DNA of 64,000 nt from Cladosporium sp. IMV 00045. Lineage: Eukaryota > Ascomycota > Dothideomycetes > Cladosporiales > Cladosporiaceae. Positions 34,417-45,671 of the stretch are shown here, piece by piece; the first letter of the stretch is position 1; the number at the start of each line of letters is the position of its first letter. The translations under genes were made by a program, and so were the position numbers. The stretch lies in the NCBI GenBank assembly GCA_001931905.2, contig MSJI02000867.1:62001-126000 (forward strand), read 5' to 3'. The notes under the pieces were generated by a model. It worked only from the letters and a program-made list of their open reading frames with translations. It was not told where the DNA came from and ran no database searches.

Positions 34417-35632
34417 ATGCCTATGCCATGTACAATCCCCGGCAGCTCTCAGACCTGGCGTGGAGGCGAGTATGCGCCGCCGGAGGTCCCCATCGGCCCC
34501 GTTGAAGTTGACATGAGAGTTGCTTCGGACGCATGGCTCGAGGTCCTGGCTGAGCGTTGTGGAGTTTCCAACGACAGGCAGGGCGATGAGGAGTACGAGC
34601 ACGGCGTTGCGCCAGATGATGTTGCTGTTCCCGATCAAGCAGAACAGCGCTCTGAAGGCACAGCGCCCGATAAACAGAAGCCTGATGCTGTTGTGTGCGG
34701 GGGGCGGTAGAGTTTGGTGCGAAAGTTCGGACGGTAGCCATTGGTGACTTGATGCGCTGATCTGGCATGGTTTTCTTTCAGGTCCTGCGTCTTGTTGTTG
34801 ACTTGGTCTTGCGTAATGCTTTAATTTACTGTTGCAGTCATGTCTTCTCGGGTTATTCTTTGTTGTATCAGATTGGCTAAATTCATGTACATGTTGCTGC
34901 TTCATTTTCTCAACCTTTTCGTATGTATGGCAAGCATGTTCTCTTCTCTTCAGATGTTTCCAAGGCTTGTCGCACGACATCAGAGCTTCTTTTGTTCAAT
35001 GTCCGTCCTCATCGGCCAGAGTTTCGGTTGCTTCGTTCGTAGACATTCTACTACAAGAAGGCGCAGCTGTGTGTAGAATCGCATTGACCCCCGTTCTCCA
35101 ACGGTCGCTCTCTCTTGATGCCTTCCTTTGCCGGTCTTCCACCGGGCGACGCTCATGTGAGTCGAATTTCTGCGTCCTGAAAGATACTGTGCTCTGTCTC
35201 ATGCAGTTGAGACCACGGCGCTCGTGTTCCAGTGCCGCGTCTGCGCTCCGACGTTGACATGAGTGATGCCTCAGAGGCCTAGATAGCCGTCGTCGTCCAG
35301 CGTCAGGGCGAGTCACAATCAGCGCAATGCTCATCCACCAGTCGGGAATCAGAGCAGGAGAAGTAGAATCTGGATTAATTTTGACAGCAGGTTTCGATCA
35401 AAGTACAGGATGTGAATGATGTCAAGTAGGACAACAGTGAGCAGTCATTCTCTTTTCGATACATCAAGGGCAACCTTTGCCGAGATCGGTAATGAAAGAT
35501 GCAGTCTTGCCTCATAACATTCGGGCAACCTCGTCTCAAGGTATTGAGCTGCATTTGGAAATATTGTACAACTTTGGTTACAGAAAGCAGGCCACATGCA
35601 GCCGTTTGGACGGAGCTCCGCCGCCGCCTCCT
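34417..35632. other. Gene-free region
   Basis: 1.2 kb between the BTB-like gene and the convergent permease gene. Open frames on the minus strand (34066-34980) are shadows of the last BTB-like exon plus low-complexity DNA. No RNA gene or repeat recognised. Confidence 0.45.
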
Positions 35633-37482
35633 TCAAATATCCTTGCGCACGTAAGCGACAGGGCCCTCGTAATCCTTCCTGCCCTTGATGGCGTAGTTGA
35701 GCCCTGCAATCACAACTGCTGCAACGAACTGCCGTGTGTTAGCATCTGTTCTGAGAACGTCTCGAACGAGCTTCGGAATACTCACGATGAGAATGTTCCA
35801 GTTGAAGGTTGTTGCGTCCAGATCAACAGGAGACTGCGGGAAGAAGTTCATGACAAAGCAGAGAGTCAAGAAGCAGACGCCGATGATGTTCAGAGGAAGG
35901 CCCCAGATTCCAAGACTCCAGCGGCGCGATAGGAGAGGCTCTCCCACGAGGCGCTTGCGGATGATGCAACTGATGGAGACAATGTACGAGCAAGTCAAGG
36001 CGCCGGTTCCAAGAGAGGTGATGATATTGAGCGCGACATCACTGCCCAAGTTGATGAGCGTGAGGAGCATCGCGAACGTGTAGGTCACGTAGATAGCGTT
36101 CATGGGCAGATCATAGCCCGGGCGGACCTTCGCGAACCAGCTGGAGAAGGGCATGCCGTTATCGCGAGCCTGCGGTATATTAGTAAACGGACGCAAGTGG
36201 TATCGTACAGATACTTACAAAGGCCCACATCTGGCGGGAGGAAGTGGCAAAACTGGTGACACAGCCAAACAGAAGCATGATGAAGAACAAGCACACCATG
36301 ACCGTCGTGCCAGCCAGCGAGCCTGTTGCTCGGTAGAACAGCTGGTTATGTTGTTAGCAAGACATCTTGTGAGATACGCGAAAGGCAGGCTTACATCAAT
36401 GAAAGGGTATCCAGTGGCTGAGTCGAGCGCAGTTTCTGGGTCACCCAGCATCATCATGAAAGTGATGATCATGACAAAGCCCATGCCGCCGTTGACATAT
36501 GCCGTCCACATCATTGCTCTGGGAAGACTGCGAGAGGCATCTCTCAGTTCCTCGGCCATGTATGTCGCCGCGTCTGGTCCAACGAAAGAGAAGACAGGCG
36601 ACAGAATACCAACCAGGCACGCCGCTCCTTGAGTGGGCCAACCGCCGCCATTGTAGAAAGAAGTGAAGACTTCGCTCGCTGGATCGGTGTCGGCGAGAAC
36701 CCACAAGACAATCAGGATGGCGAAGAAGCCACCGATATGGATCACAAGGACGACACCCTCCAGAAGCGGAAGCCTTGATGCCAGGAATGTGTTGAACACG
36801 AGGGAGAATGTCAAAACAGCCCAGATAATGAGGACGGCTTGCCATCTTGTCGGCTCATAAGAAGGGTTATTGAGAGCCACCATGCCTTGGAGGATTGTTC
36901 CGCAGAGATAGCCGATGGCGGTGTTTCCGACTTGCCAACCAAGAAGGCAGAGCCAGCCAACAATGTATGACAGCTGCTTCTGAGCGTACGCGGGACCAAA
37001 TTCGGAGACCCAGTCTTCATATGCGAGTCAGTATGGCATGGGCTCCAATATGGTCCAGGGCGGGATGAGACCTACGGTATTGGCCACCAGTGGTGGGTGC
37101 CATACTGGCCATCTCGGCCATGGATGCGATCGCCGTCAGAAAACCAATGAACGCTCCCAGGTACACCCAGATAGCACCAGCTCTTCCTCCGTTCCTGATG
37201 ACAAACTCGGATGCGCTGAATTGGGCTTCCCACGTTGCCATCAAAACCATCGTGAAACCGAATATGGTCAAGAAGCGAAAGTTGCGCTGCATCCCGTTAG
37301 CAGAGCTTGGTAACCCTTGCGTTCGTCGCGAGGCAAACTTTGGTCTCTTGTGTTTTGCCCAACCGTTGCATATCTTGCTGATCGGCGGTGGTTCCTTTCT
37401 TTATATCGCTAGATGAGGATACATCGATATCATGTGGCTCGTCGAATGTCTCCATTCGGATGCCTTGCTTGTTGGTCGACAT
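35633..37482 (-). CDS. APC-superfamily amino-acid/GABA permease (6 exons, 525 aa)
   Basis: Exons 37482-37339, 37286-37076, 37014-36395, 36341-36219, 36169-35786 and 35728-35633 all join in frame with canonical sites, totalling 526 codons with stop. After a 50-residue cytosolic N terminus the protein has 12 hydrophobic helices. Helix 1 includes FLTIFGFTMVLMATWEA, the loop TTGGQYHWVSEFGP is the hallmark of the fungal GABA/choline/amino-acid permease subfamily, and helix 5 onward includes LPLLEGVVLVIHIGGFFAI. It imports amino acids, GABA or related amines across the plasma membrane with protons. Exact substrate cannot be read from sequence. A paralog sits 6 kb away on the opposite strand (43674-45547) with similar intron positions, notably within the GGQYH codon and after PFID. 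Confidence 0.9.
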
Positions 37483-38262
37483 TCTTGCGTTCGGGCGCAG
37501 ATCTGAGCTCTACGAGTGTCTGCGTTCGGACTCCGTGGCTGAGTAAATGTGACCGAGATGGATACGGTATCGAAAGGTCAAGAACCTGAGGACCGGTAAA
37601 GGAACGGAATGAGAAGAATATGGCACAAACAGCGAGCCTGGGCAGCGACGGAGGGTTTAAGATAATGGGCAAAGATCTGCAGCATTGTAAATTGTCTGAT
37701 CTGACCATCGAAGGAGCGGTAGTTGATTGGAAGTAAACGAGGCTAACAAGTGCCGATGCGACTCGAGCTGCGCCTGGCCCTGCAGATACATGGCCTTGTT
37801 ATAGACTAATCCCACCAAAGGACAAGGTATTATGTCAACAGCACATAAGTCGCGTGGTCGGTACCATCGGGCTTTGGCTGAGCGTGGATATTATACCGCT
37901 CGAGCTTGTCTCATTGCCTTACAGGGCAGGCAGTCGTAGTTACTAGAGCAAGTCACGAAAGCGGCATCTGACGAGCTGTAACTAGTCTCAGACCAAGCTC
38001 CACAGGGACCTGCTTGTCCTTGCAGGTGCAGTAGTAGAACGGCTCGCGCTCCAAGCGGGCGAGGCGACCCGCTCCATAGTATGGCGACATGAAACCCTAG
38101 CAGGCTAACGTCCCGCCTGTGGAGCGTGGGTCAACTGGCATACAAGACTCGTCACAACAGCTTGAGGAAGTTTTGGAGAGAGAGAGAGAGGGCATGTTTG
38201 CCGTAGAAGACAAGGAGAGCTCCAGCACCAATTGTGCGACTTACGCGAGGCAAGACTCCAAG
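37483..38262. other. Divergent promoter region
   Basis: 780 bp between the divergent permease (minus) and GNAT (plus) genes. A (GA)n run of about 14 bp lies at 38176-38191 just upstream of the GNAT start. An in-frame upstream ATG exists at 38194. No other element recognised. Confidence 0.4.
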
Positions 38263-39035
38263 ATGCCAATACGACAGTGTACGGAAAACGACATCTCCGA
38301 TGTTGCTCTTCTTTGCGCAAGAGGTAAGACTTAATATGAACGAGAAATCATTATGAGAGAAAAGCGATGCTAATCGCTTCGCAAGCTTGCGCCAACGATG
38401 CTTTGATAGGCGACATCATGCATCCTTACAGAAAGGAGTACCCAGAGGACTTCGTCGAGTTCTTTCATCGGCGGCTGTGCCGCTACTTGCACGACTCGAC
38501 ACGCTCTCACGTCGTGAGCTACGAGCTTCAAGGCGATGCAGAGGTGATCACCGGGTATGCCGATTGGTTACACCAAGATGGATCCCACGAGGAGCTACAT
38601 GCCTCGACCGTGCACCCCGGTAATTTCTTCCGTGCAGGATCTCACCATCATTGAAGATCACAACCGTTGACTTTTCGCAAAGATCCCTTCCAGAATCGCG
38701 CTGCCAACCCGGAGATGGCAGATGTCTTGGAGCGTGCTGAGCCTTTCACCAAGCACTATTGGTCTGGACCAAGGTCACAGACTTGGCTGCTGGATTTTCT
38801 CATGGTCGATCCGAAGTATCAACGGAGAGGGTTTGGCCGAGACCTCGTTCGTTTCGGGGTGGAGCTCGCCGCGAAAGACGGGATTTGCGCGAGCTTGATA
38901 GCTTCGGAGATTGGAGAGGCCCTTTATATGTCCTGCGGCTTTGAGCCAGTTGGATATATTCAAGAGGGAGAAGGCAACCCCTTGCGCGGTTTGCCAGGCG
39001 GAAGGATTATGTTCTGTGAAAAGATGCTGGGGTGA
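38263..39035 (+). CDS. GNAT-family N-acetyltransferase (3 exons, 215 aa)
   Basis: Exons 38263-38323, 38386-38619 and 38683-39035, with introns GTAAGA...GCAAG and GTAATT...CAAAG. The start MPIRQCTENDISDVALLC is the normal first strand-helix of the GNAT fold. An in-frame ATG at 38194 would add 23 residues. The acetyl-CoA pyrophosphate loop is QRRGFGRDLV (motif A, Q/RxxGxG/A), preceded by strand LLDFLMVDPKY. Motif B region ALYMSCGFEPVGYI is the usual C-terminal strand pair. It transfers acetyl from acetyl-CoA to an amine; the small-molecule or protein substrate is unknown. Related fungal proteins with this motif spacing are single-domain and cytosolic. Confidence 0.85.
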
Positions 39036-39899
39036 TGCAAGGTTGCGTGGATATTAAATGGTTCGGGAAGGTAGTCGTATGTGGAAGTCAAGAACTAAAA
39101 GTTCTAGCCACATGCAGTCAATTGCTCAGGCAGAAGATACCCATTATCTGGCCCAGCAATATGTCCGTCCTTGCCGCACATTCCCCTGAATGAGTCGCTG
39201 GCAAAGAAGACAAAGGTTGGGAAAAAAATGCGGTTCTCCCTTGATATTACCAAAGGGACATGCGCGTCGTCGAGTAGTGGAGGAGCAGTAGTGTCGACAA
39301 CATATTGGTTACTGTTGAGACACCAAGGATCATTAGCGCGAAGGAGCAAAGTTGATAGATCATAAAATATAGGCGTTTTGGCTGAAGCTCGATTTTCTGC
39401 CCACACTGATCCTTGAATCGCTTGCTCCTATATCCATTTATCCATGACTCGTGCCACTCAGCTCACCGTTACTCCACAATCGTCGCAATCGTTTGCCGAG
39501 CGAAGGACGTAGCGTGTTTCCGGCACACCTGTGCCGTCCCCGAGGGCTTCCACCGTCGTGCGCCACATTACCCGAGCTGGCCAATATCATCAGGCTGAAG
39601 AGATGATGGTGCAGAAACCCTTTCAAGCTCAATTCTCACGGTGGCATTCCTTCGATTTTCTAGGCTTGACGGCAGGGCGTCATGCTTGGGTGATTGCAAT
39701 CAGTGCAAATGTATCACATTGGGAGGTTCTCATCCTGGTGATGTAGGGCTTAGGATGCAGCAGATCCTGAGAGAATATCGCCCAGGATGTGAGCGTACTT
39801 CATTCATCCGTGTGCGGTTCCTTGTCTGACGAGTTTCGTCTTGTTCCATGCCACTCGAATGGCAAGCATCGTCTCACATCTTCTACCATCACCCTGTCA
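39036..39899. other. Gene-free region
   Basis: 860 bp between tandem plus-strand genes. Short frames on both strands (39104-39406 minus, 39438-39632 minus) are without motifs. Contains the promoter of the rhodopsin-domain gene at 39900. Confidence 0.4.
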
Positions 39900-41210
39900 A
39901 TGGATTCCATCGCAGAACCGAATTGGCGGAGCTTTGCTCCCATAACGTCTGACGACAAAGCCGGCTATGTTTGGATCGCCTCGATCTACGGCCTGGTGCT
40001 TTCGGTCATGGTCATGTCGATCAGAGTCTGGTATAAGCGAGCCAACTTTGGCAAGGACGACGGTCTCTTCGTCGCTTCTACAGTAAGTATCGACAAGCTT
40101 GCAAGGTATTGCTGGCATACTTGCTGATGAGGCCCAGGTGATTGCGATGGCGCATGCCACATGTGTTTTTGTTGCTCTCAAGCATGGGTTAGGAACCTCG
40201 CCACAGTCAGAGCTGCAACAGACTCGGACGCCCAACGAACGAGGCATCGCGCGCAGCAGCACGATGGCGGCTTACATGTTTCTTTTCGCGGTACTGACGC
40301 TGGCAAAGTGTTCGACTATCATGTTCGTTCAGCGCCTTTTGTCTCGAGACATGAAGCGGCTTATCATCACCTGCTTGGCTTCAATGCTGGTGATGGGCGT
40401 TTGGGGAATCGCATCCATGGCTGCTGTCGGAACGGGCTGCGATATCATTTCGTTTGTAGCAAATGCATCTTGCGTTGGCGACGTGGGTGATATCATGATA
40501 TACCTCTTTTGATGCGCGTGTTGACATGAAACAGGACACAACTTGGGTAGCCGTTGCGGCATTCGACGCTGCAACCGAAGTCTTGCTTGTGGTCTTGCCA
40601 ATTCTTGTCGTATGGCCTTTGCAGCTTTCTTTTGATCTAAAGATCCAGGTCGTGGTGGCATTCTCGTTCCGACTAGGGTGAGCGCCCGCTGCCTTCGTCA
40701 ATGAGGAAGAAGCGATCGCTAACTGTTTGCAGGGTTGCCGCGCTCGCCATCACACATGCCGTTTACATGCATCGCGCCTACTCAGCGGACCGAGCAGGAG
40801 TAGCATTCGTTCCAGCCATCGTTTTGGCGGAGAGCGAGCTATGCTGGTCATTGATTTCCGCCACGATCCCCAACCTGAAAGCGTTCATGAACATCTTCAA
40901 CACAGGCTTTGGCCTGAACGATATCATATCTAGCGCGAGAGGCACCGTCGTCAATAGCTCGGGTTCACGGCTTGGAGGAACGGACAGCAATAATGCGATT
41001 CGGATGAAACGCATCAAGTCGCAACATGGGCCTTCGTCTCGTATTGGGAGCAGGCTACGGCCAGACCATGAAGCCTTTGCGGAAATCGCGGTAGAAGTCT
41101 CAAGAGGACATGATATGAATGACAATCATAGCATAGGGAGCGACAACAGTCAGGAGATGATCATACACAAGACGGTGGACCATCAAGTCACATATGAACG
41201 CAAGGTGTAG
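39900..41210 (+). CDS. Fungal rhodopsin-domain integral membrane protein (4 exons, 382 aa)
   Basis: Exons 39900-40082, 40138-40482, 40535-40677 and 40733-41210 are joined in frame (GTAAGT...CCCAG, GTGGGT...AACAG, GTGAGC...TGCAG). Seven hydrophobic helices. The first is YVWIASIYGLVLSVMVMSIRVW, followed by the family's RxxxxxGKDDGL loop. Helix 3 carries AKCSTIMFVQRL. A lumenal segment with GCDIISF...ASC supplies two cysteines. Helix 7 ends CWSLISATIPNLKAFMNIFNTGFG. The cytosolic tail of about 120 residues is Ser/Gly/Asn-rich. The domain is the fungal rhodopsin/SAT4-like module related to PTH11-type receptors. There is no CFEM domain or retinal-binding Lys signature. The gene converges with another member of the same superfamily at 41382-42743. 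Confidence 0.85.
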
Positions 41211-41381
41211 CGGAGTGGGTGTAACATCATGCAATCGAATATTCCTTTGTCCAATAGTGCATAGTTCTGGCGAAGTCCAGCTCGCTACCACCCCATGACG
41301 AAGAACAGAGTGGCTTCCGTACTCGAAATCTGTTCGGCTTGACACAGGCACCAGATCAAGGGGAGCTCTTCGTCGTTGTCT

Positions 41382-42743
41382 TCACATGTTGATGCCTGGA
41401 TGTTGATGATCGTTGCTTACATCAACCGTCCTCTTGACAACAATGGCACTCTCTGAGTTATCGCTCGCGGCATCATTGTCACGCTCGTAGCCGCCTGTCT
41501 TTACCAGCGTCTTCGACTTGCCGCTACTAACTGCCCAAAGTCCTGAATGAGAACCAGGGATCCGGCTCGAGCCACCAGGCTGAGATCTCGATCCCGAGCC
41601 TTTGCTTTGCGTCCCGCTGTGGGATGTGACATCTGAGAGCGTTGTTAGATAGTGTATAGTGCCATGTAGGCGATGCAGAGTCTCCACTCACGTTCTCGGT
41701 AAGCATTATTGTCGATCTCTTCGAGTCTAATGTCCATGAAACTCGTATTCCATGCAGTCAGGAAGACCCGCAGACATGGGAGCGTCGTTGCAATCAAGTT
41801 GCTGTACATCTCCAGCTGTGTCATGGCTTCGGGCAAGGTATAGGTAAACGACAAGTCATCAGCACGTACTGCGCTGAGACTGACCAGTCGAACTATCGTA
41901 ACTGGTGCCACGAAAAGCCGCAGGGCGAAGGCAGTGATGACAATCGACTTCGGCTTGGAGCCCATTTGTAATTTCCAAACAAGGTGGATGGTCAAGATCG
42001 TGACAATGATGTCGGTCACGACACTCATAGCGCCTGTTGCGATCCAGCGTGCAAGCGTTGAGGCGGCGCTATCACCTTGATAGACCCACGGCTGCGACAC
42101 ATTACTTCGCAATGCAACACTGAAGATGGAGATGATGCTGAAGACTGATATCAACATGGTGAGACCCGAACCAATGCGCACCTTGTTCGATTCCTTTGCG
42201 AGCCGGGCGAAGAGAAGCGAGACGGAAAGCTTGCCGCTCCAGATGGAGAAGAGGAAAATGATATCAGTCGCGTAGATAGTCTGCAAACCACGTGGTAATC
42301 AGCAATCGTCAGCCATGCATGCTGCTCCGTCCCATGGCATGGGGTCCACGTGGGTGTTTGCAGGCACGACTTCCAGATGCACACCGACACCAGTGCGCTG
42401 GTCTTACTCCTCAATGGCGGCGTTGAACAGGAATACCACTGACCTTGGCAATGCTGACGATCTGCTGTTCCTCCAAGTCGGCTTCGATCTCCCCGAATCC
42501 TTTTCGAACCTCATCCAGCGTTATGGCAGTTTGCACAATCGCGAACAGCATGGAAACGGCATAAGCAATGTCGTCCTTGCCGGCAAGCGCAGTCAGTGGC
42601 CATCGCAGATATACCCTGACGGCCGACAGCAGTACACCAGCTGTGAAGCATAGCCAGACAGCAAGTGCCACAATCTGACCATGATCAGTTGCGGTGATCG
42701 CAGTGCTTTTTTGAAGAGCTCGAGTTGAAAGGGTGGCGTCCAT
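41382..42743 (-). CDS. Fungal rhodopsin-domain integral membrane protein (3 exons, 379 aa)
   Basis: Exons 42743-42444, 42280-41692 and 41632-41382. Intron 1 is long for this region (163 bp, GTCAGT...TGCAG) and intron 2 is 59 bp (GTGAGT...CTCAG). Helix 1 is IVALAVWLCFTAGVLLSAVRVYL, then the LAGKDDIAY loop, helix 3 TDIIFLFSIWSGKLSVSLLFARL, helix 5 IVTILTIHLVWKLQM, helix 7 SNLIATTLPCLRVFLTAWN. The tail is Ser/Gly-rich and ends in a short polar segment. Same superfamily as the neighbour at 39900-41210 but clearly divergent, so an old duplication or independent recruitment. An earlier in-frame start codon (upstream of 42743) exists, but MDATLSTRALQ gives the usual short extracellular N terminus. 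Function unknown. Confidence 0.85.
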
Positions 42744-43673
42744 GGTATCTGTGTTGGACTTTGGCAGTCGGTCGAAACTGGAGAAAATCGTCGCCTTTGC
42801 GGCACGTCGTAAGATCATAGGTAACTGCCATGCCAGTGAATCTCCTCAACCCATCGCTTGGGTCGCATGCCCTAACATTCTACGGTCATGAGTATGCCCA
42901 CATCATTCGGGATGCCGCGGCGTCCTCAAAAGCCCTGATCTCATCAAAAGTTTCGTCCCACTCGCACCAGCACAATCGCACCTGGTTTGTCAAGTGAGTT
43001 CGTTCAATGACTTTGTTTTGATCACTGAAAGACATCGATCCGGTTTGGGGCCCCACTCAGTCCAACTCCTTCGCTTCCAGAGTTTCTTAGTCTTCAGGGT
43101 CTGCCGGACTTCAGACTCGATTGCGCCTTGGTCTGAAGGAGCCGTTGATCTTAGCGCATCCTTCGCGCCATTTCGCTCCCCTTACCAAGCCCCCGGCTAA
43201 AGTGTCCCGGGCTGCGTTCCCTTCAAGTGCGACGATGGTGGATTTCTCTCGACCGCTCTCGAGCCTGAGAATGGTATTTAGATTTCTCGCATGCAGTGGT
43301 ATGAAGTTTGTGATAATGGCTCGCAGACAGCCCTAAGAACCAGGGGTCGTCGACAGCACTGCGCTTGATAAAATGGCGAACCTGCTTCAATTTTTTCAGT
43401 GTTGCCGCCGGAGCCTGGCAACACTTTGAGCTGCGTCTCCACTGAACGCCAACGCCCGGAAATTGACAATGGACGCCTGATCCTCAGAGGTTCTACGTTG
43501 ACTTTCTTCACGATCTTCAAGAACTCTATGTTTGACGCTCAGCACTGCCTGGTGGCGATCGCACATCGCTTGTTGTTCCTTCTGACTCCAGAAGTCAGCC
43601 ACCGAAGGGTCCACAGTCTTTCTGAGCGACTTTCAGCTACAACATCATATTCTTCCTGGTCTCTTTACAAGCC
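42744..43673. other. Divergent promoter region
   Basis: 930 bp between divergent rhodopsin-domain and permease genes. The frame at 43399-44280 (+) overlaps the permease out of frame and is a shadow. Nothing else recognisable. Confidence 0.4.
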
Positions 43674-45547
43674 ATGGCTACTTTCGAGATGCAGCTGCCA
43701 ACCAAAGGATTCGGCGCTTCAACAACTCCCGCAGGGAGCAGGCCATTGGACGCAGATGAGCGAGTGCGAGTCGATGCGACTGGAATGGCCACTGGTAATG
43801 ATGCTGATGCCTGGGACATGGCACGTATGGGCCGTTCCCAAGAGTTGCGACGAAACTTCAAGTCACTGTCGGTCTTGGGATTGGCGACGACCACCATGTC
43901 CACATGGGTGGCATTGTTACTGGCCAACTTATTCTCTCTCATCAACGGTGGGCTCGCTGGAACCGTCTGGGTCTACTTTGCATCTTGGCTTTGTACTTTT
44001 ACTCTTGCGGCTTCGTTGGCGGAGATGGCTTCGATGGCGCCGACTTCCGGAGGGCAATATCGTGAGTTTGCTCTTCCAAGTATTCCTTTCCTGCGGTCAG
44101 CTAACACCATTTGCATCAGACTGGGTCTCAGAATTTGCTCCTCGCTCTCAATCGAGTTTCCTGTCATACATTGTCGGCTGGCTTGCCGCACTTGGCGTAC
44201 GTACCCCGGAGCCTCATTTCCACCTCTTAGATACTGACGATAGAATAGTGGCAAGCACTCATCGCCACTACCGCTTATAGCAGTGCAGTGATCATCCTTT
44301 CCATGGTCTCGATCTACCATCCCTCCTACCAACAAGAGAACTGGCACCAATCTCTGCTCATGATTGGAGTTGGTATCATAGGCACTCTGATGAATACCTA
44401 CGGAGCCAAGAGGCTGCCCATTCTCGAGGGAATTGTCCTTGTTGTCCATATCTTTGGCTTCTTCTGCATCATCATCCCTCTCTGGGTCCTTGCTCCCAAG
44501 GCTCCTGCCAGCGAGGTCTTTGGATCTTTCACCAACTTCGGAGGCTGGTCTAGCATTGGTACTGCATGCTTCGTTGGTTCAATCACGGCCACTGGCTCGT
44601 TTGCCGGCTCTGATGCTGCTGCCCATATGGCGGAAGAGACGACGGATGCGAGCAAATCTGTTCCGAGGATGATACTTTTCACCATCGTCTTGAACGGCAT
44701 TATGGGATTCATCTTCATCATCACATATGTGAGTCCGCAGTGCACGCTTGCTTATTGCTGAGACATACTGACTATATGGAAGTGCTTTTGCATCACGGAT
44801 CTCGAAGCTGTCGTCGGCTCGGAGTGGCCTTTCCCGTTCATCGATGTAAGTTTGCAATGCCTTCTGGTCCAGAACCTTCGGCTAATCTCGCAATCAGGTC
44901 TTCCTTGCATCCACCGGTAGCAACGCCGGCACAGTCTGCATGATGTGCATCCCCTTGATCTTGAGTGTTTGCACATCGCTCAACGCTCTCGCCGCCGCTT
45001 CTCGCCAGGCATGGGCGCTAAGCCGTGACCAAGCTCTGCCCTTCTCTTCATGGTTCCGCAAGGTATGTCCAGACAAGGCGATCATCGAGTTCCGCCACTA
45101 ACGTTCTCCAAGGTCGCCGTCATTGGAACCCCTGTGCCCATCAACAGCATCCTGTTCTCGCTTTCCATTCTAGTGATCATCGCTTTGATCAACATCGGCT
45201 CGACCGCAGCACTCAACACCATCATTGCCCTCCTCACCGGCGCCACGAGCTTCAGCTACGCTCTCAGCATTGCCTGCATCATGACCAAGCGCCTGCGCGG
45301 AGAGCCGCTGCCGCCCGCCCGCTTCTCGCTTGGGAAGTTCGCCATTCCGATCAACGCCTTTGCGATTGTGTACGTCGTCGTGGCAGCTGTCGCTTCGTTC
45401 TTCCCGGTTTCCATTCCGACTGATGCGGAGAACATGAACTGGTCTTGTTTGATGTTTGGAGGCGTGTTGATCATTGCTTGCGTGGACTATGCGGTGAGAG
45501 GCAGGAAACACTATATCGAGCCTGTGAAGCATGTGAACAAAATCTAG
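43674..45547 (+). CDS. APC-superfamily amino-acid/GABA permease (6 exons, 535 aa)
   Basis: Exons 43674-44061, 44120-44196, 44249-44728, 44783-44845, 44898-45062 and 45113-45547 all join in frame and total 536 codons with stop. Cytosolic N terminus of about 70 residues, then 12 helices. Signature SGGQYHWVSEFAPRS after helix 2; LPILEGIVLVVHIFGFFCII at helix 5-6; SLNALAAASRQAWALSRD and LPFSSWFRK in the middle; GSTAALNTIIALLTGATSFSY near helix 10. Same subfamily as the permease at 35633-37482. Differences include an extra segment CFCITDLEAVVGSEWPFPF before the shared PFID exon boundary and a different N terminus, so substrate preference may differ. Presumed plasma-membrane proton-coupled uptake of amino acids, GABA or choline-like compounds. 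Confidence 0.9.
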
Positions 45548-45671
45548 TGTAGCTTTTATTAGGTCTCCGCAAATTAATCATGCCAGCAGTCGAATGCTGG
45601 GACAAGCAGTCCCACCGCCGACGTGCTGGCCATCAGAACAAATGACTGGCCCCGAAGGATGCGGTACCGTC

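Noticed and set aside
34066..34980. 304-codon minus-strand frame
   Set aside because: Overlaps the last BTB-like exon antisense; remainder is His/Gln/Arg-rich without domain features.
43399..44280. 293-codon plus-strand frame over the permease 5' end
   Set aside because: Out of frame with the permease exons, cysteine/tryptophan-rich as random frames across hydrophobic coding DNA are, and includes intron sequence.
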